From Methanolinea mesophila (lineage in GTDB: Archaea; Halobacteriota; Methanomicrobia; Methanomicrobiales; Methanospirillaceae), in the NCBI RefSeq assembly GCF_017873855.1, contig NZ_JAGGKR010000001.1, positions 2,113,529-2,177,528 on the forward strand: a DNA stretch of 64,000 nt. Reading direction: 5' to 3'. The notes under the pieces were generated by a model. The model was not told the DNA's origin. It saw only the letters and a program-made list of their open reading frames with translations, and did not search any database. This document shows, piece after piece, positions 31,571 through 40,758 of the stretch; the stretch's first letter is position 1; each line of letters opens with the position of its first letter. The position numbers and the translations under genes were made by a program.

Positions 31571-33021
31571 TCAACGTTTTCCATGCCAAATAACCACAAT
31601 TAGCCCCAGAATTGCGAGTAAGGGAGCAATTACAAGAGGAATTTCCTGACTTGTCGAGGTAGCGCCTGGTGAGTCCTCCGCACCTTGTGAAACCTGATCA
31701 ACAGATATAACCGGAGTAACAGTGGTAATAGGAGTAAACGAGGGCGTTTGTGACACTATCCCATCGCCAGTAACCTCATAACCCGCCAGTTTCGCGAGAT
31801 AGATCTTTCCCGGTATATTTCCCAGGAAAAGCAAGTATTCCAGACCCGCCTCGTCCGCTGTAGTCCCGAGCACGATATATCCTCCATCGGGGGTTTCATG
31901 GACCTTTATTCCTTCATTGTAATTAGCTGCTGAAAGCGTGGAAGTCCAGAGAGTATTGCCCTGAATATCGGCCCTGACGAGCAGGATACCTAAATTGTAG
32001 GTTGTATTTTCCCTGATTTCAGCTGGTTCCTCATTAAAAATGGCAATTGTCCCGATCGCCAAAAACCCGCCATCCGACGTCGCCTCGACCGCCCGGCCCA
32101 AGCTCCAGTTGTGGGGTGGCGGCATTGTCCATTCCGGCTTCCCGGTGGGATCGGTCTTTTGGAGTAGGAGGAGTGGATACCGGTTCACCTGGGAGGGTGT
32201 AACCCCGGTGACAATCGCACCTCCGTCCGGTGCGAACCGGGTGTCAGCCAGAATCGTATCGTTATACGCCGACCAGATCACGTTTCCCAGTGCATCGGTG
32301 CGAACCAGGGCCGGTGCCCCGTAGATATCGAGGAGGTAACCCTCACTACTCGAACAATCGAGTGATCTCACTCCGCCGGGATCCCCCTCGCCATACGTTC
32401 CCGGAAACAATTTTTCCCACAGGATCCCGCCATTCTGGTCGGTTTCGGCCAGATATCCTGCTCGACCCCCGTAATCCTGGCCCTGGTCGGTCTCGCCGGC
32501 AACAATGAAATTCCCGTCCGGAAGTGCGCACACTGTATGAAGTGCATCGAACCCGGGGTTCGAATCGTAGTGTTTCTCCCATACCACATTCCCGGCGGAA
32601 TCGGTCCGGACAAGGTACGGTCCGCATCGAGGTGATCCGGATCACTCGTATATCCGGCCAGGATGAAACCTCCATCCCGGGTTTCACCCAATGCATATGC
32701 TCCGTCGCTTGCGGAACCACCAAAGGTCCTGGCCCATAGTTCATTTCCATTTTCATCGGTCCGAATGAGAAACGCGTCGGAATTCTGGGGAGTCAGTTCG
32801 TAACTGGTAGTATTGTACGAACTATCTGAAACAAGGGTGACGCCTGCAATTGCATACCCGCCCTCACCGATCAGGACAATATCGCGGGCCTGGCTCTCAA
32901 GGCCGAGCGAATAGGTCCGTTCCCAGACGACCAGAGGTGCCGGAAGGGAGGATGCGAATGTAGGAGGGGCAATAAGGAAGGACACCAGGAGAATTACAGG
33001 GACAAATCGATGAATGTACAT
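31571..33021 (-). pseudogene. Surface beta-propeller protein gene with single-base frameshift
   Basis: Two frames on the minus strand form one protein. The first part (33021 down to about 32620) has a signal peptide and ARDIVLIGEGGYAIAG, DAFLIRTDENGNELWARTFG. The second part (about 32620 to 31571) continues in another frame with YLVRTDSAGNVVWEKHYDS and further repeats, then a C-terminal transmembrane helix and the basic end IVVIWHGKR. Both carry the same repeat (x-x-RTD-x-GN-x-x-W), so they belong together. Restoring one base near 32619-32621 (GACCGTAC to GACCCGTAC) gives a continuous protein of about 483 residues. The repeats suggest a membrane-anchored extracellular propeller. A recent mutation or a sequencing error are both possible. 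Confidence 0.85.
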
Positions 33022-33129
33022 GACGGATCGATATCAGATAATCCGGGCGCCGAAAAGTAAAGATTCCGGTTTTTATATTCTGATTAAAATAGAAGATGCC
33101 CTGTTCTTTACCGCTGATCGCGGTTCTAA

Positions 33130-33963
33130 TCACCTCTTTAAAAACTCTATCAGCGCCCTGTTCGCCTCGTCTGCATGGGTCCAGATCAGGCCGTGCGGTC
33201 CGCCCTTGATCACCGCAAAGGTGCTCCCCTTGATCGCGTCGTGCATCCGCTTCCCGGTGACCGGGAAGGGACAGATCCGGTCCGCATCGCCGTGGACGAT
33301 CAGGGTGGGAATGGTGATCCGTGTGAGATCCCCGCGGAAGTCCTCGAGCCAGGCGTTGACGCATTCGTAGCTCGCCCGGGCAGAGGCCCCGGCCGCGACG
33401 TTCCAGGAGAGCTGTAGTGCCTGGTCGCTGATCCGCGTCCCCTTCAGGAGGTCCGCATTGTAAAAGTTCGCGAAGAACTGGGTGAGAAACGCCGGCCGGT
33501 CGGCGGCGAGACCCGCCTGGATCTGGTCGAAAACCGCCTTTTCCACCCCGGCAGGGTTATCGGGGGTCTTTAGGAGGAACGGCGGGATCGCCGAGATAAA
33601 TACCGCCTTTTTCACCCGGTCGGGTCCGTAGGTCCCGAGATAGCGGGCGACCTCTCCGCCACCCATGGAAAACCCGACGATGGTCGCGTCCCGGATGTCG
33701 AGCTTCTCCAGCAGCGTGTGCAGGTCCCGGGTCATGGTATCGTAATTGTAGCCCGCCCAAGGCCTGGCCGATCGGCCGAATCCACGCCGGTCATACGTAA
33801 TCACCCGGTATCCGGCGCTGATCAGGGCCGTGATCTGCTTCTCCCACGATGCACCGGACAGGGGCCAGCCGTGGATCAGCACGACCGGCGTTCCCGTACC
33901 GTGATCTTCATAGTACAGGTCGATATTTCCCGAATTTTCCTTCCCGACGGTAATATATGGCAT
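33130..33963 (-). CDS. Alpha/beta hydrolase, non-heme chloroperoxidase/esterase-like
   Basis: A 277-residue alpha/beta hydrolase. It has the oxyanion-region motif LIHGWPLSG, TYDRRGFGRS, the nucleophile elbow GFSMGGG with Ser 99, the late Asp in HGDADRICP and the catalytic His in GGPHGL. This order is typical of the cofactor-free chloroperoxidase/arylesterase group (RutD/ThcF-like). Many members are simply esterases or lactonases, so the name gives the fold, not the substrate. GAAGGAGA precedes the ATG at 33963. The gene is on its own between two secreted-protein genes; composition is like the chromosome. Confidence 0.87.
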   Translation of the reverse strand: MPYITVGKENSGNIDLYYEDHGTGTPVVLIHGWPLSGASWEKQITALISAGYRVITYDRRGFGRSARPWAGYNYDTMTRDLHTLLEKLDIRDATIVGFSMGGGEVARYLGTYGPDRVKKAVFISAIPPFLLKTPDNPAGVEKAVFDQIQAGLAADRPAFLTQFFANFYNADLLKGTRISDQALQLSWNVAAGASARASYECVNAWLEDFRGDLTRITIPTLIVHGDADRICPFPVTGKRMHDAIKGSTFAVIKGGPHGLIWTHADEANRALIEFLKR

Positions 33964-34026
33964 GCGTTCTTCTCCTTCTGATGAACCGCATGCCCTTACG
34001 CAGTATCGATGATATAAGTATTGGCC

Positions 34027-34050
34027 GCAGGATAAAAATAAAAAAAAAGG
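34027..34050 (-). terminator. Oligo-T terminator
   Basis: Immediately after the TAA at 34051-34053 the minus strand reads CCTTTTTTTTTATTTTTATCC. A long T run just behind a stop codon is the usual archaeal terminator; no hairpin is needed. Confidence 0.7.
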
Positions 34051-35256
34051 TTACCTGGGAAACGGCCTCCCCCTAAGGTACGGCTCCCACCAGGCGAACC
34101 GCAGATCTCCTTTCCTCGAGTCGTAGTAGGCGATGTGCGGGCGGTTCTTGCTGTCGACCGCGATGGATGTCCATTGGGTCGGGGTAGTGTCGACCACCTG
34201 GGTGTACCATTCGGTGCCGTTCTTCGACGCATACTTCAGCTGCGCTCCGGTCGAATAACTGATGTGCGGCTCGTCGTTTAGGTCGATGACCAGCGAACTG
34301 TATTGTCCGGCCCCCCGCGTGGTGTCTATCGTCTCAATGGTCCAGTTGGAATCCTTTTTGGATGCATACTTGAGCACACCCCCGTCGTAAATTCCCTGGT
34401 AACTTATGTGGGGGTCACCTCTGCTGTCGTAGGCGAGCGAACAGTACGTCCCTGCGGGCGCGGAAGATCCGTCGACGACGTCATGGAGGCCCCCGTAGCG
34501 GAGATTGATATATTGCAGGGTCCCGTTGATATTGTCGTACCAGCATTCCCCATAGGCTACAAAGTTCCGGACATCACGTGCAATCGATTGACCTTCTCCT
34601 CTGTTGTTGCTGCCGACAACCCGGTTCTGGACCGTTGTCCCGTTGCAATTCTGGTTCAGGGGGTCAGTACAATTGTGAATTGACATTCTGCTCAGGCCTG
34701 GTGTCTGGAGATACCCGTTCAGATAGAGTATGTCCGTTACGATAGTGTAGGTATCATAATACCTGGAGATCGAGGTCGGGCCGGCGGCTATGATGTACCT
34801 TGTGGTCTCATCGGTCATCGAGATGATATAAGGGGCGTACCCGTCGCGCCCTGCCGGCCGGAACCCACCCTCGCCGAGATAAATATGGAATGAACTGTCC
34901 ACGCAGGAGAACGCAAACCTCCTGCCGGTATCATTCACCCAGAGAGAGACCCCTTTTCCCAGGGTGCTCCCTGCAGGGGTTATCCGGGACCACGCGAAAT
35001 ACGGTTTGCCCGAGGCAGAGGCGGAATCCCACGAATATGGTTCCCATGCGAGGTGAAGACTATCGTCCGTCTCGGAATAATACGCGATGTACGCCCTGTC
35101 TTCCTCATCTATCCGGAGCGAACAATAGTAACCCAGGTCATCCCGCTCGGTGTCGATCGACCTGCTCTTCCAGAAGCCTTCGTCCGCCACGACCGGAGCG
35201 GCCAGCGCTCCGCAGAATATCATCGCGACAATCAGCGATACAAATCTGAGATCCAT
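34051..35256 (-). CDS. Secreted repeat protein with SIAVDSKNRPHIAYY-type repeats
   Basis: A 401-residue exported protein. The signal peptide is about residues 1-24 (VSLIVAMIFCGALAAPVVA). The rest holds several copies of a repeat resembling (S/C)SL-x-I/V-D-x2-D-x-PHISY, for instance near the N terminus (CSLRIDEEDRAYIAYY), the centre (CSLAYDSRGDPHISYQ) and the C terminus (SIAVDSKNRPHIAYYD). Such repeats are common in archaeal surface proteins and suggest a beta-propeller resembling sialidase/BNR blades. No catalytic residues are assigned and there is no C-terminal anchor. A T-rich terminator follows its stop. Confidence 0.82.
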   Translation of the reverse strand: MDLRFVSLIVAMIFCGALAAPVVADEGFWKSRSIDTERDDLGYYCSLRIDEEDRAYIAYYSETDDSLHLAWEPYSWDSASASGKPYFAWSRITPAGSTLGKGVSLWVNDTGRRFAFSCVDSSFHIYLGEGGFRPAGRDGYAPYIISMTDETTRYIIAAGPTSISRYYDTYTIVTDILYLNGYLQTPGLSRMSIHNCTDPLNQNCNGTTVQNRVVGSNNRGEGQSIARDVRNFVAYGECWYDNINGTLQYINLRYGGLHDVVDGSSAPAGTYCSLAYDSRGDPHISYQGIYDGGVLKYASKKDSNWTIETIDTTRGAGQYSSLVIDLNDEPHISYSTGAQLKYASKNGTEWYTQVVDTTPTQWTSIAVDSKNRPHIAYYDSRKGDLRFAWWEPYLRGRPFPR

Positions 35257-35456
35257 GTTTAATTTTCCCCCCGATACTATGGGTGTGTGATAGTGACTCA
35301 GAGGAGGTAAACATAATTTTATCGTTAGTATCCTTTAGAAAATATTCAATTTTAGAAATTATTCAAGGGAGACTCTTCGTAACAGAAGCTGCAATCACCC
35401 GATCTCCAGGTCTCTTTAGGAGTATGTTGCGTTCAATGATGTCTGACGGCTTTGAT

Positions 35457-35876
35457 TCAGATCGACATCTCCCAGCCCTGCCCCATGTCGATCAGCGGGC
35501 GGATCTCCACAACATCGAAGGTCACGGTGGCATGCACCATGTCGGCCGCTTCCTTCCCCACGATCTGTTCCATCCGGGCCTTGAAGGTCTCGAGCAGCTC
35601 GCCCGAAGTAGCGAGCGCTTTCACCTTGAGGTAGACCCGAATCCCCTTCCAGTCCATGACCGTCTTCCCCGGCTCGATGATCATGAACACGGCATGGGGG
35701 TTCTGTTGCAGGTTTTCAAGGGTCCGGTTCGTCCCAAGCCCCATGACCACCGTCTTCGCATCGATCATTCTCGGGGAGCCGAATACGGCACTGTCGACGA
35801 CTCCGTCTTTGTTCGCGGTGCTGAGCGTTCCGATCCTGTCTGTCCTGTTGAAGTACTCCATTAACTTGTCCGCCAT
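35457..35876 (-). CDS. Pyridoxamine 5'-phosphate oxidase-fold flavin-type protein
   Basis: A 139-residue split-barrel protein of the PNPOx-like family. It begins MADKLMEYFNRTDRIGTLST and continues with SAVFGSPRMID and RTLENLQQNPHAVFMI, standard elements of these small FMN- or F420-binding proteins. In archaea they are usually of unknown function; F420 or FMN binding is likely from the family. The ATG at 35876 is fixed by AGGAGGTG about six bases upstream; a GTG nine bases earlier is too close. The flanking 35257-35456 and 35877-36080 show no gene. Confidence 0.85.
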   Translation of the reverse strand: MADKLMEYFNRTDRIGTLSTANKDGVVDSAVFGSPRMIDAKTVVMGLGTNRTLENLQQNPHAVFMIIEPGKTVMDWKGIRVYLKVKALATSGELLETFKARMEQIVGKEAADMVHATVTFDVVEIRPLIDMGQGWEMSI

Positions 35877-36082
35877 CGGGGACACCTCCTATCCTGATCC
35901 ACCCTTTAATGCGGGGGAGTAAATAGGCGTATCGGCCCGGATTTATTATGGCCCGGTGGGCCGGGTGAAAATTTTCATATCACGTTAGAATATCAAACGG
36001 GAGGCGTCAGGCAGGAATCGGGTCGCGGACCAGCCGGTACTAAAATCAAGTGGGAATTATCGTACCTGACCGGTTGTGGCCG

Positions 36083-36133
36083 GGGGATATGCCGTGGAAT
36101 CCGTTTTATCACCGGGATCTCCGGCATATCCCC
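36083..36133. other. Perfect 12-bp inverted repeat downstream of the B3/4 gene
   Basis: GGGGATATGCCG (36083-36094) and CGGCATATCCCC (36122-36133) are exact complements separated by 27 bases. They lie 33 bp beyond the stop of the minus-strand gene 36166-36858. This could be an RNA hairpin in that gene's 3' end or a protein-binding site. No T run follows. Confidence 0.55.
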
Positions 36134-36165
36134 GGGGCGGAGCGGTTTTCGACCGGCCGGCTTTC

Positions 36166-36858
36166 TTACGTATGGACGGTGCCATCCCGCGGATACAACA
36201 CGTATCCGGTTGAGACCCCTCCCGTGTACTCTTCCAGGTACCGTACACATGTTGCGAATGCCCCGGCAACCATCGCCGGGGCTATCCCCGGAACTCCGCA
36301 TGAGACGATCCGGATATTGGTGGTGGCGGGAGTGACTTTCGTAGAATCCGAATCACGGTAAGGATAGACTGCGATAATCCGGGCATTATCGGTCATGACG
36401 ACCTGGTTCTCCCGGAGGACGAGCGGTTTTTTCATCCCTATCCCGAGGAATTCCTCGCCATTCCGGGCAAACCGCAGTAAAAGACCGCCGGAGAGCGTAT
36501 CGAGGTCGAACGCCGCTATCGGCACGCCGGATAGTGCGGATGCGAGGTTATAGGCGTCAACCGCAGTATTGATGACCGGGAGTGTTCCCCCTGTGAGGAT
36601 CCTCCGCACCAGCGCCTCGGATGCGGGCCGGGTCTTTGTTGGATCGACTCCCACACTCCAGAAAAAGTCCCGGTATGCCCGGAATACCGGTTCGTTCCTG
36701 ACATTTTCAAGGGTGTAACGACCTCGGACCCCCTCCAGAACCTGAATTTTTCCGGCCTCCAGGTCAGCCCTTTGCGGTTCGATGCGGACAGAACGGATGT
36801 CCCCTTCCGCAACACCGATACCGGGGAACGCTGCGAGAACTTCGGGCGAGAACTCCAT
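36166..36858 (-). CDS. B3/4 domain protein (Phe-tRNA synthetase beta-like domain)
   Basis: A 230-residue protein resembling free-standing B3/4 domains, which in phenylalanyl-tRNA synthetase beta chains form the editing module. It has FRAYRDFFWSVGVDPTKTRP, then LPVINTAVDAYNLASA, then PIAAFDLDTLSGGLLLRFA and ENQVVMTDNARIIAVYPYRD, in the order seen in this group. Stand-alone members may edit mischarged tRNA or bind nucleic acid, but the activity is not proven. It is a single minus-strand gene with no recognisable partner. Confidence 0.82.
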   Translation of the reverse strand: MEFSPEVLAAFPGIGVAEGDIRSVRIEPQRADLEAGKIQVLEGVRGRYTLENVRNEPVFRAYRDFFWSVGVDPTKTRPASEALVRRILTGGTLPVINTAVDAYNLASALSGVPIAAFDLDTLSGGLLLRFARNGEEFLGIGMKKPLVLRENQVVMTDNARIIAVYPYRDSDSTKVTPATTNIRIVSCGVPGIAPAMVAGAFATCVRYLEEYTGGVSTGYVLYPRDGTVHT

Positions 36859-36945
36859 AGATGAATCCCTGCACGAACTGACTTATACTTCCCGGTACCC
36901 CGATCTCCTATTCCGGAATGGCCCGTACCTTCGGTCCTGCAGTCA

Positions 36946-37674
36946 TCACATCAACGATTGCGGGCCGAATGTGACCGTTCCCGTGGTCTCGCTGCTCCCT
37001 GCCGGGTTGGTGACATTCAGTGTCACGTACCACGTCGCCGCGACGGCCGGGTAGGAATGAACCGGGTTCTGCTCGGTCGAACTTCCCCCGTCGCCGAAAC
37101 TCCAGGACCAGTGTGTCGGGGGGCCTGTGGAGGTATCGATAAACTCGACCGTATATGGTTGGGCCACGGTGGGAGGATTTGCGGTAAACGAAGCCCCAGG
37201 GGGTCGGTATGCGGGATTGACCGTAATGAAGTAATACTTGGTCTCCGAGTTGCTCCCGCCGGCGTTGGATACTACCAGGCTGACCGTGTAGGTCCCGGAA
37301 GCGGTATACACGTGGACCGGGTTTCGCTCGTTCGACGTGCTTCCATCCCCAAAGTCCCAGGCCCAATGGTCGGGTGAAAGGCTTGATTCGTCTGTGAAAT
37401 GTACGGTGAGCGGGTCTACGCCTGAAACAGGGCTCGCGGAAAACTGCGCGATAGGGGGTGGGATCGATGCAGTCCGCGGGCTTTGCGTGGCAATGACGGT
37501 CAATTGCAAAGTGGTGCCTGCAGGATTGGGGGAGTTCGTGGCGGGCACTGTCGCGGGAGATGTCGGGACAGGGGAGACCGTGGGTGTAGCGGGACCGGTG
37601 GGCTGCGTGGTGCACCCGCTGAGCACGACGCCGAGCAGAATGAAGGAGATAACGCACACGGTCAGTGATTTCAT
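36946..37674 (-). CDS. Lipoprotein with two PKD domains
   Basis: A 242-residue exported protein. The N terminus ends in a lipobox-like LSGC (Cys at residue 21), followed by a Pro/Thr-rich linker to about residue 70. Two PKD domains follow: FSASPVSGVDPLTVHFTD with WAWDFGDGSTSNERNPVHVY, and FTANPPTVAQPYTVEFID with WSWSFGDGGSSTEQNPVHSY. PKD domains are beta-sandwich modules of archaeal surface proteins, used for adhesion or spacing. No enzyme domain is attached. It lies 88 bp behind the B3/4 gene start, both on the minus strand. Confidence 0.88.
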   Translation of the reverse strand: MKSLTVCVISFILLGVVLSGCTTQPTGPATPTVSPVPTSPATVPATNSPNPAGTTLQLTVIATQSPRTASIPPPIAQFSASPVSGVDPLTVHFTDESSLSPDHWAWDFGDGSTSNERNPVHVYTASGTYTVSLVVSNAGGSNSETKYYFITVNPAYRPPGASFTANPPTVAQPYTVEFIDTSTGPPTHWSWSFGDGGSSTEQNPVHSYPAVAATWYVTLNVTNPAGSSETTGTVTFGPQSLM

Positions 37675-37933
37675 AGCACCAGCTGTCCTGTATCGTTCTT
37701 AAATGTATCCCGTTTTTCCTGCGGCCCTCCGGTCCCGGCGATACCCCTGGTCCGAGGAAGGGTTGAAGAGCGTATAAAAAATGCCAAGAGTCTGAAATCC
37801 GGGATTGTGGGGGGGCGGAGAAAGGGTCCCACAACCGGGACCGGGGTGTCCCGGACCTGAGTCTTTGTTTCCGATCCCGGAGAGCGGAATCCAACGGGAA
37901 ACGTTTATGGGGTGCCGGACAGAAGGACCGCTC

Positions 37934-38746
37934 ATGGAACCACTCATCCTGGTTACGGGTTCGACGGACGGGATCGGAAAAGCGACCGCGGGGGCACTCG
38001 TCCGGCAGGGGGCCAGGGTCATCCTCCACGGGAGGAGCCGGGCGAAGGCGCGTGAGGTCCAGAGGGAATTGCAGGAAGTATCGGGCGGAGAAAAACCCGA
38101 TATCCTCGTTGCCGATTTCTCCGCCCAGGACGAAGTCCGCAGTATGGCCGACGAGGTCGTTTCGACCTTTCCGAAGCTCGATGTGCTCATCAATAACGCC
38201 GGGACCTACCAGGAAGCCCGGACTCTTACGGACGACGGAGTCGAGATGACGTTTGCAGTGAACTACCTTGCGCCATTCCTGCTCACCGGCCTTCTCCTTC
38301 CCCTGCTCCGGGAGAGTGCACCCTCGCGAATCGTAAACGTGGCATCGAGCGCCCACGAGGACGTCTCCCGCATAGACTGGGATAACCTCCCTGATATGCC
38401 CCGCTACGACCCGTGGGAAGCGTACAGCCTCTCGAAATTCGGGGACATCGTATTCACCTATCTGCTCGCGGAAAAACTTGAAGGGTCGGGGGTTACCGTG
38501 AACTGTCTCCATCCTGGTGTGACCGACACAAAGATCCTCAACAACGCGTTCCCTGGCATGAGGGGCATCAGCCCCGAAGAAGGAGCCCGGACCTCCGTGT
38601 ATCTGGCGGTCTCACCCGAAGTGGCAGGAGTGTCGGGAAAATATTTCGAGGAGATGCAGCCGGCCGGATCAACCGCACTCACGCATGACCGGGCCGTCCA
38701 GGAGAGGTTCTGGAAGATCGCGGAAGACCTGACCGGGCTTGAATGA
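37934..38746 (+). CDS. Short-chain dehydrogenase/reductase
   Basis: A 270-residue SDR oxidoreductase. The N-terminal cofactor site is TGSTDGIGK (TGxxxGIG) followed by HGRSRAK, favouring NADP. NNAG, the serine in NVASSAH and the catalytic YSLSK are all present. The sequence resembles retinol-dehydrogenase/WWOX-type SDRs of unknown substrate. The ATG at 37934 follows AGAAGGA; there is a TATA-like TTTATGG upstream. The 3' end (EDLTGLE, stop) has been multiplied in a 62-bp tandem array directly behind the gene. Confidence 0.9.
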   Translation: MEPLILVTGSTDGIGKATAGALVRQGARVILHGRSRAKAREVQRELQEVSGGEKPDILVADFSAQDEVRSMADEVVSTFPKLDVLINNAGTYQEARTLTDDGVEMTFAVNYLAPFLLTGLLLPLLRESAPSRIVNVASSAHEDVSRIDWDNLPDMPRYDPWEAYSLSKFGDIVFTYLLAEKLEGSGVTVNCLHPGVTDTKILNNAFPGMRGISPEEGARTSVYLAVSPEVAGVSGKYFEEMQPAGSTALTHDRAVQERFWKIAEDLTGLE

Positions 38747-38987
38747 ACGGGATTCCCGGGAGATGTCACGGGGGGAGAGGCCGGGGAAGACCTGACCGGG
38801 CTTGAATGAACGGGATTCCCGGGAAATGTTATGGGGAAGAGACCGGGAAAGACCTGACCGGGCTTGAATGAACGGGATTCCCGGGAGATGTCATGGGGAA
38901 GAGATCGGGAAAGACCTGACCGGGCTTGAATGAACGGGATTCCCGGGAAATGTTATGGGGAAGAGACCGGGGAAGACCTGACCGGAC
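38721..38987. repeat. 62/63-bp tandem array derived from the SDR gene 3' end
   Basis: The unit starts with GAAGACCTGACCGGGCTTG AATGA (last codons and stop of the SDR gene) and continues ACGGGATTCCCGGGARATGT. GACCTGACCGG begins at 38726, 38789, 38851, 38913 and 38975, giving periods of 63, 62, 62 and 62. The fifth copy is partial. Copies 2-4 are over 90% alike. It fills most of 38747-39043, which holds no gene. Confidence 0.92.
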
Positions 38988-39043
38988 CTAAAGAAAAAGA
39001 TCCACGGATGCGGCCAGGAGGAAAGATCGTGGATGTATCCTTT

Positions 39044-40477
39044 TCAGGTCCCTGGTTTTGCCGGAATTCCGAGATCTTTTCGTGCGAGTCCGCGATGTAA
39101 CAAATAGAGTGAGAGGATTACCGCAGGGACCAGGAAAAGTTCCGAGACGAACAGCGCCGCCCGGTATCCTTCGACTGTGATCACCGTTTCCGTCCCTGAC
39201 AAGCGTGCAAACCCGGTGATCACTACGCCGGCGATGCTTACCCCGACGGCCGCACCTATCTGCTGGGAGGTGGTCAGGAGCCCGGCCGCGAGACCCTGGC
39301 GTTCGTGGGCCACCCCGGTCGTGCCGGCGATATTGAAGGAGACGATGGCGGATACGAGGCCAAGCGCCGTAAAATAATAGTACACCATCAGCAGGACGAT
39401 CGACGAGGTGGTACCGATGGTCGCGAGTGCGATCACCCCCGTAATGAAGAGCACGAGCCCGCCGAGGATCATCAGCCGGTAGCCGATCCGCCTGATGATC
39501 CGCGGGGCAAGGGTCGCACCGGAAAGTCCGCCGAGTCCGGCGGGGATGAAGATAATGCCGGTCTCGAGCGGGGAAAACCCCCGGACTTCCTGGAGGAAGA
39601 GGGTGATCACGAAGACGAGTGCGGCGTTCGCCGCGAAGGTGAGGAACATCAGGATATCTGCGATTGCGATGAGGCGCCGGCGGAAGATGTCGAACGGCAC
39701 CAGGGGGACACAGGCCCGCCGTTCCACGTACACGAAACTGGCCACGAGCACCACGGTCAATACCAGGAGGATCGCGAGGTGCAGGGGAGATTCCCCCGGG
39801 TTCGATGCCTGGGTAATGGAATAGATGACAAGGAGGAGCGAGCTCGTGATCAGCACCGCCCCGGTGATATCGAACCCCGCCTTCTCCTGTTTTGTTTCCG
39901 GTCCGGGGATGACGAGGACGCTCGCGATGAACACGAACGCCCCGATGGGGACATTGACAAAGAACACCCAGTGCCACGAGAGGGCACTGGTCAGGATACC
40001 TCCGAGGATAACCCCGGTGGTGAATCCTATTGCGGCCATCGAACCGAAGAGACCGAGGGCCGTGTTCCGTTCCTGTCCCTCGCGGAAGGTGGTGGTCACC
40101 AGGGACAGCGCGGTAGGGGAGAGCATGGCGGCACCGAGCCCCTGGATCGCCCGGGATACGAATATCATCTCCGCTGAAAAGGCAAAACCACCCAGCAGGG
40201 ACGCGAGTGAAAACACGACCAACCCTGCGAGAAAGACATGCTTTCTCCTGAACATGTCGGAAGCCCGCCCTCCCAGGAGCAGGAACCCGCCGAAGGTCAG
40301 GGCGTAAGCACTGACCACCCACTGGAGGTTGAGAGGGGCGAGCTGGAACTGGGCCTGGATCGAGGGAAGCGCGACGTTGACGATGGAAAAATCGAGCACT
40401 ATCATGAGTTGGGCGAGGGAGAGCAGCCCGAGGATGAGACGCAGCCGTTGCGGGGAGTCCGGGGCTTCATCCGACAC
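39044..40477 (-). CDS. MFS drug/multidrug exporter, DHA2 family
   Basis: A polytopic transporter of about 477 residues with 14 hydrophobic segments. DHA2 (EmrB/QacA) markers are LDFSIVNVALPSIQ in helix 1, WVVSAYALTFGG, the RxSDxFRRK loop motif (GGRASDMFRRKHVF) and IQGLGAAMLSPTALS (motif C-like). It probably exports small toxic compounds by proton antiport. The GTG at 40477 is chosen over an ATG at 40525 because a TATATATA box at 40500-40507 lies inside the longer version and would place transcription start at about 40477, giving a leaderless mRNA. Confidence 0.88.
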   Translation of the reverse strand: MSDEAPDSPQRLRLILGLLSLAQLMIVLDFSIVNVALPSIQAQFQLAPLNLQWVVSAYALTFGGFLLLGGRASDMFRRKHVFLAGLVVFSLASLLGGFAFSAEMIFVSRAIQGLGAAMLSPTALSLVTTTFREGQERNTALGLFGSMAAIGFTTGVILGGILTSALSWHWVFFVNVPIGAFVFIASVLVIPGPETKQEKAGFDITGAVLITSSLLLVIYSITQASNPGESPLHLAILLVLTVVLVASFVYVERRACVPLVPFDIFRRRLIAIADILMFLTFAANAALVFVITLFLQEVRGFSPLETGIIFIPAGLGGLSGATLAPRIIRRIGYRLMILGGLVLFITGVIALATIGTTSSIVLLMVYYYFTALGLVSAIVSFNIAGTTGVAHERQGLAAGLLTTSQQIGAAVGVSIAGVVITGFARLSGTETVITVEGYRAALFVSELFLVPAVILSLYLLHRGLARKDLGIPAKPGT

Positions 40478-40499
40478 AGGATACCATGAGAGAGCGGCA

Positions 40500-40507
40500 T
40501 ATATATA
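40500..40507 (-). promoter_or_regulatory. TATA box of the MFS gene
   Basis: TATATATA (minus strand, about 40500-40507) is centred 26 bp ahead of the GTG at 40477, the archaeal spacing for a leaderless transcript. The remainder of 40508-40758 shows no gene. Confidence 0.6.
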
Positions 40508-40758
40508 GCGTGTTCCCTTCTCCACCGCACCTTTCTGAAGGGGGCCGTCGGTCTAAACCCGGCCGACCCCGCATATCCCATCAGGGAATTCACCGGGGAC
40601 GGCCCGGATGTGCGAAGGAGATTGCAAAAGCATGAAGGCGGTGCGGAATGCCGCGGATATGCGGATCCCCCGGGTCGGGAATGAACGGGTGGATGCAAGG
40701 GGGATCGGTTCGGTGCCGGTTCACGCAAAACCCCTTTTGAAAAAAGGAATAGATTCGT

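Noticed and set aside
36908-38512. A 534-codon minus frame across the PKD and SDR genes
   Set aside because: It overlaps two well-supported genes in other frames and has shadow-like composition rich in Arg, His and Pro.
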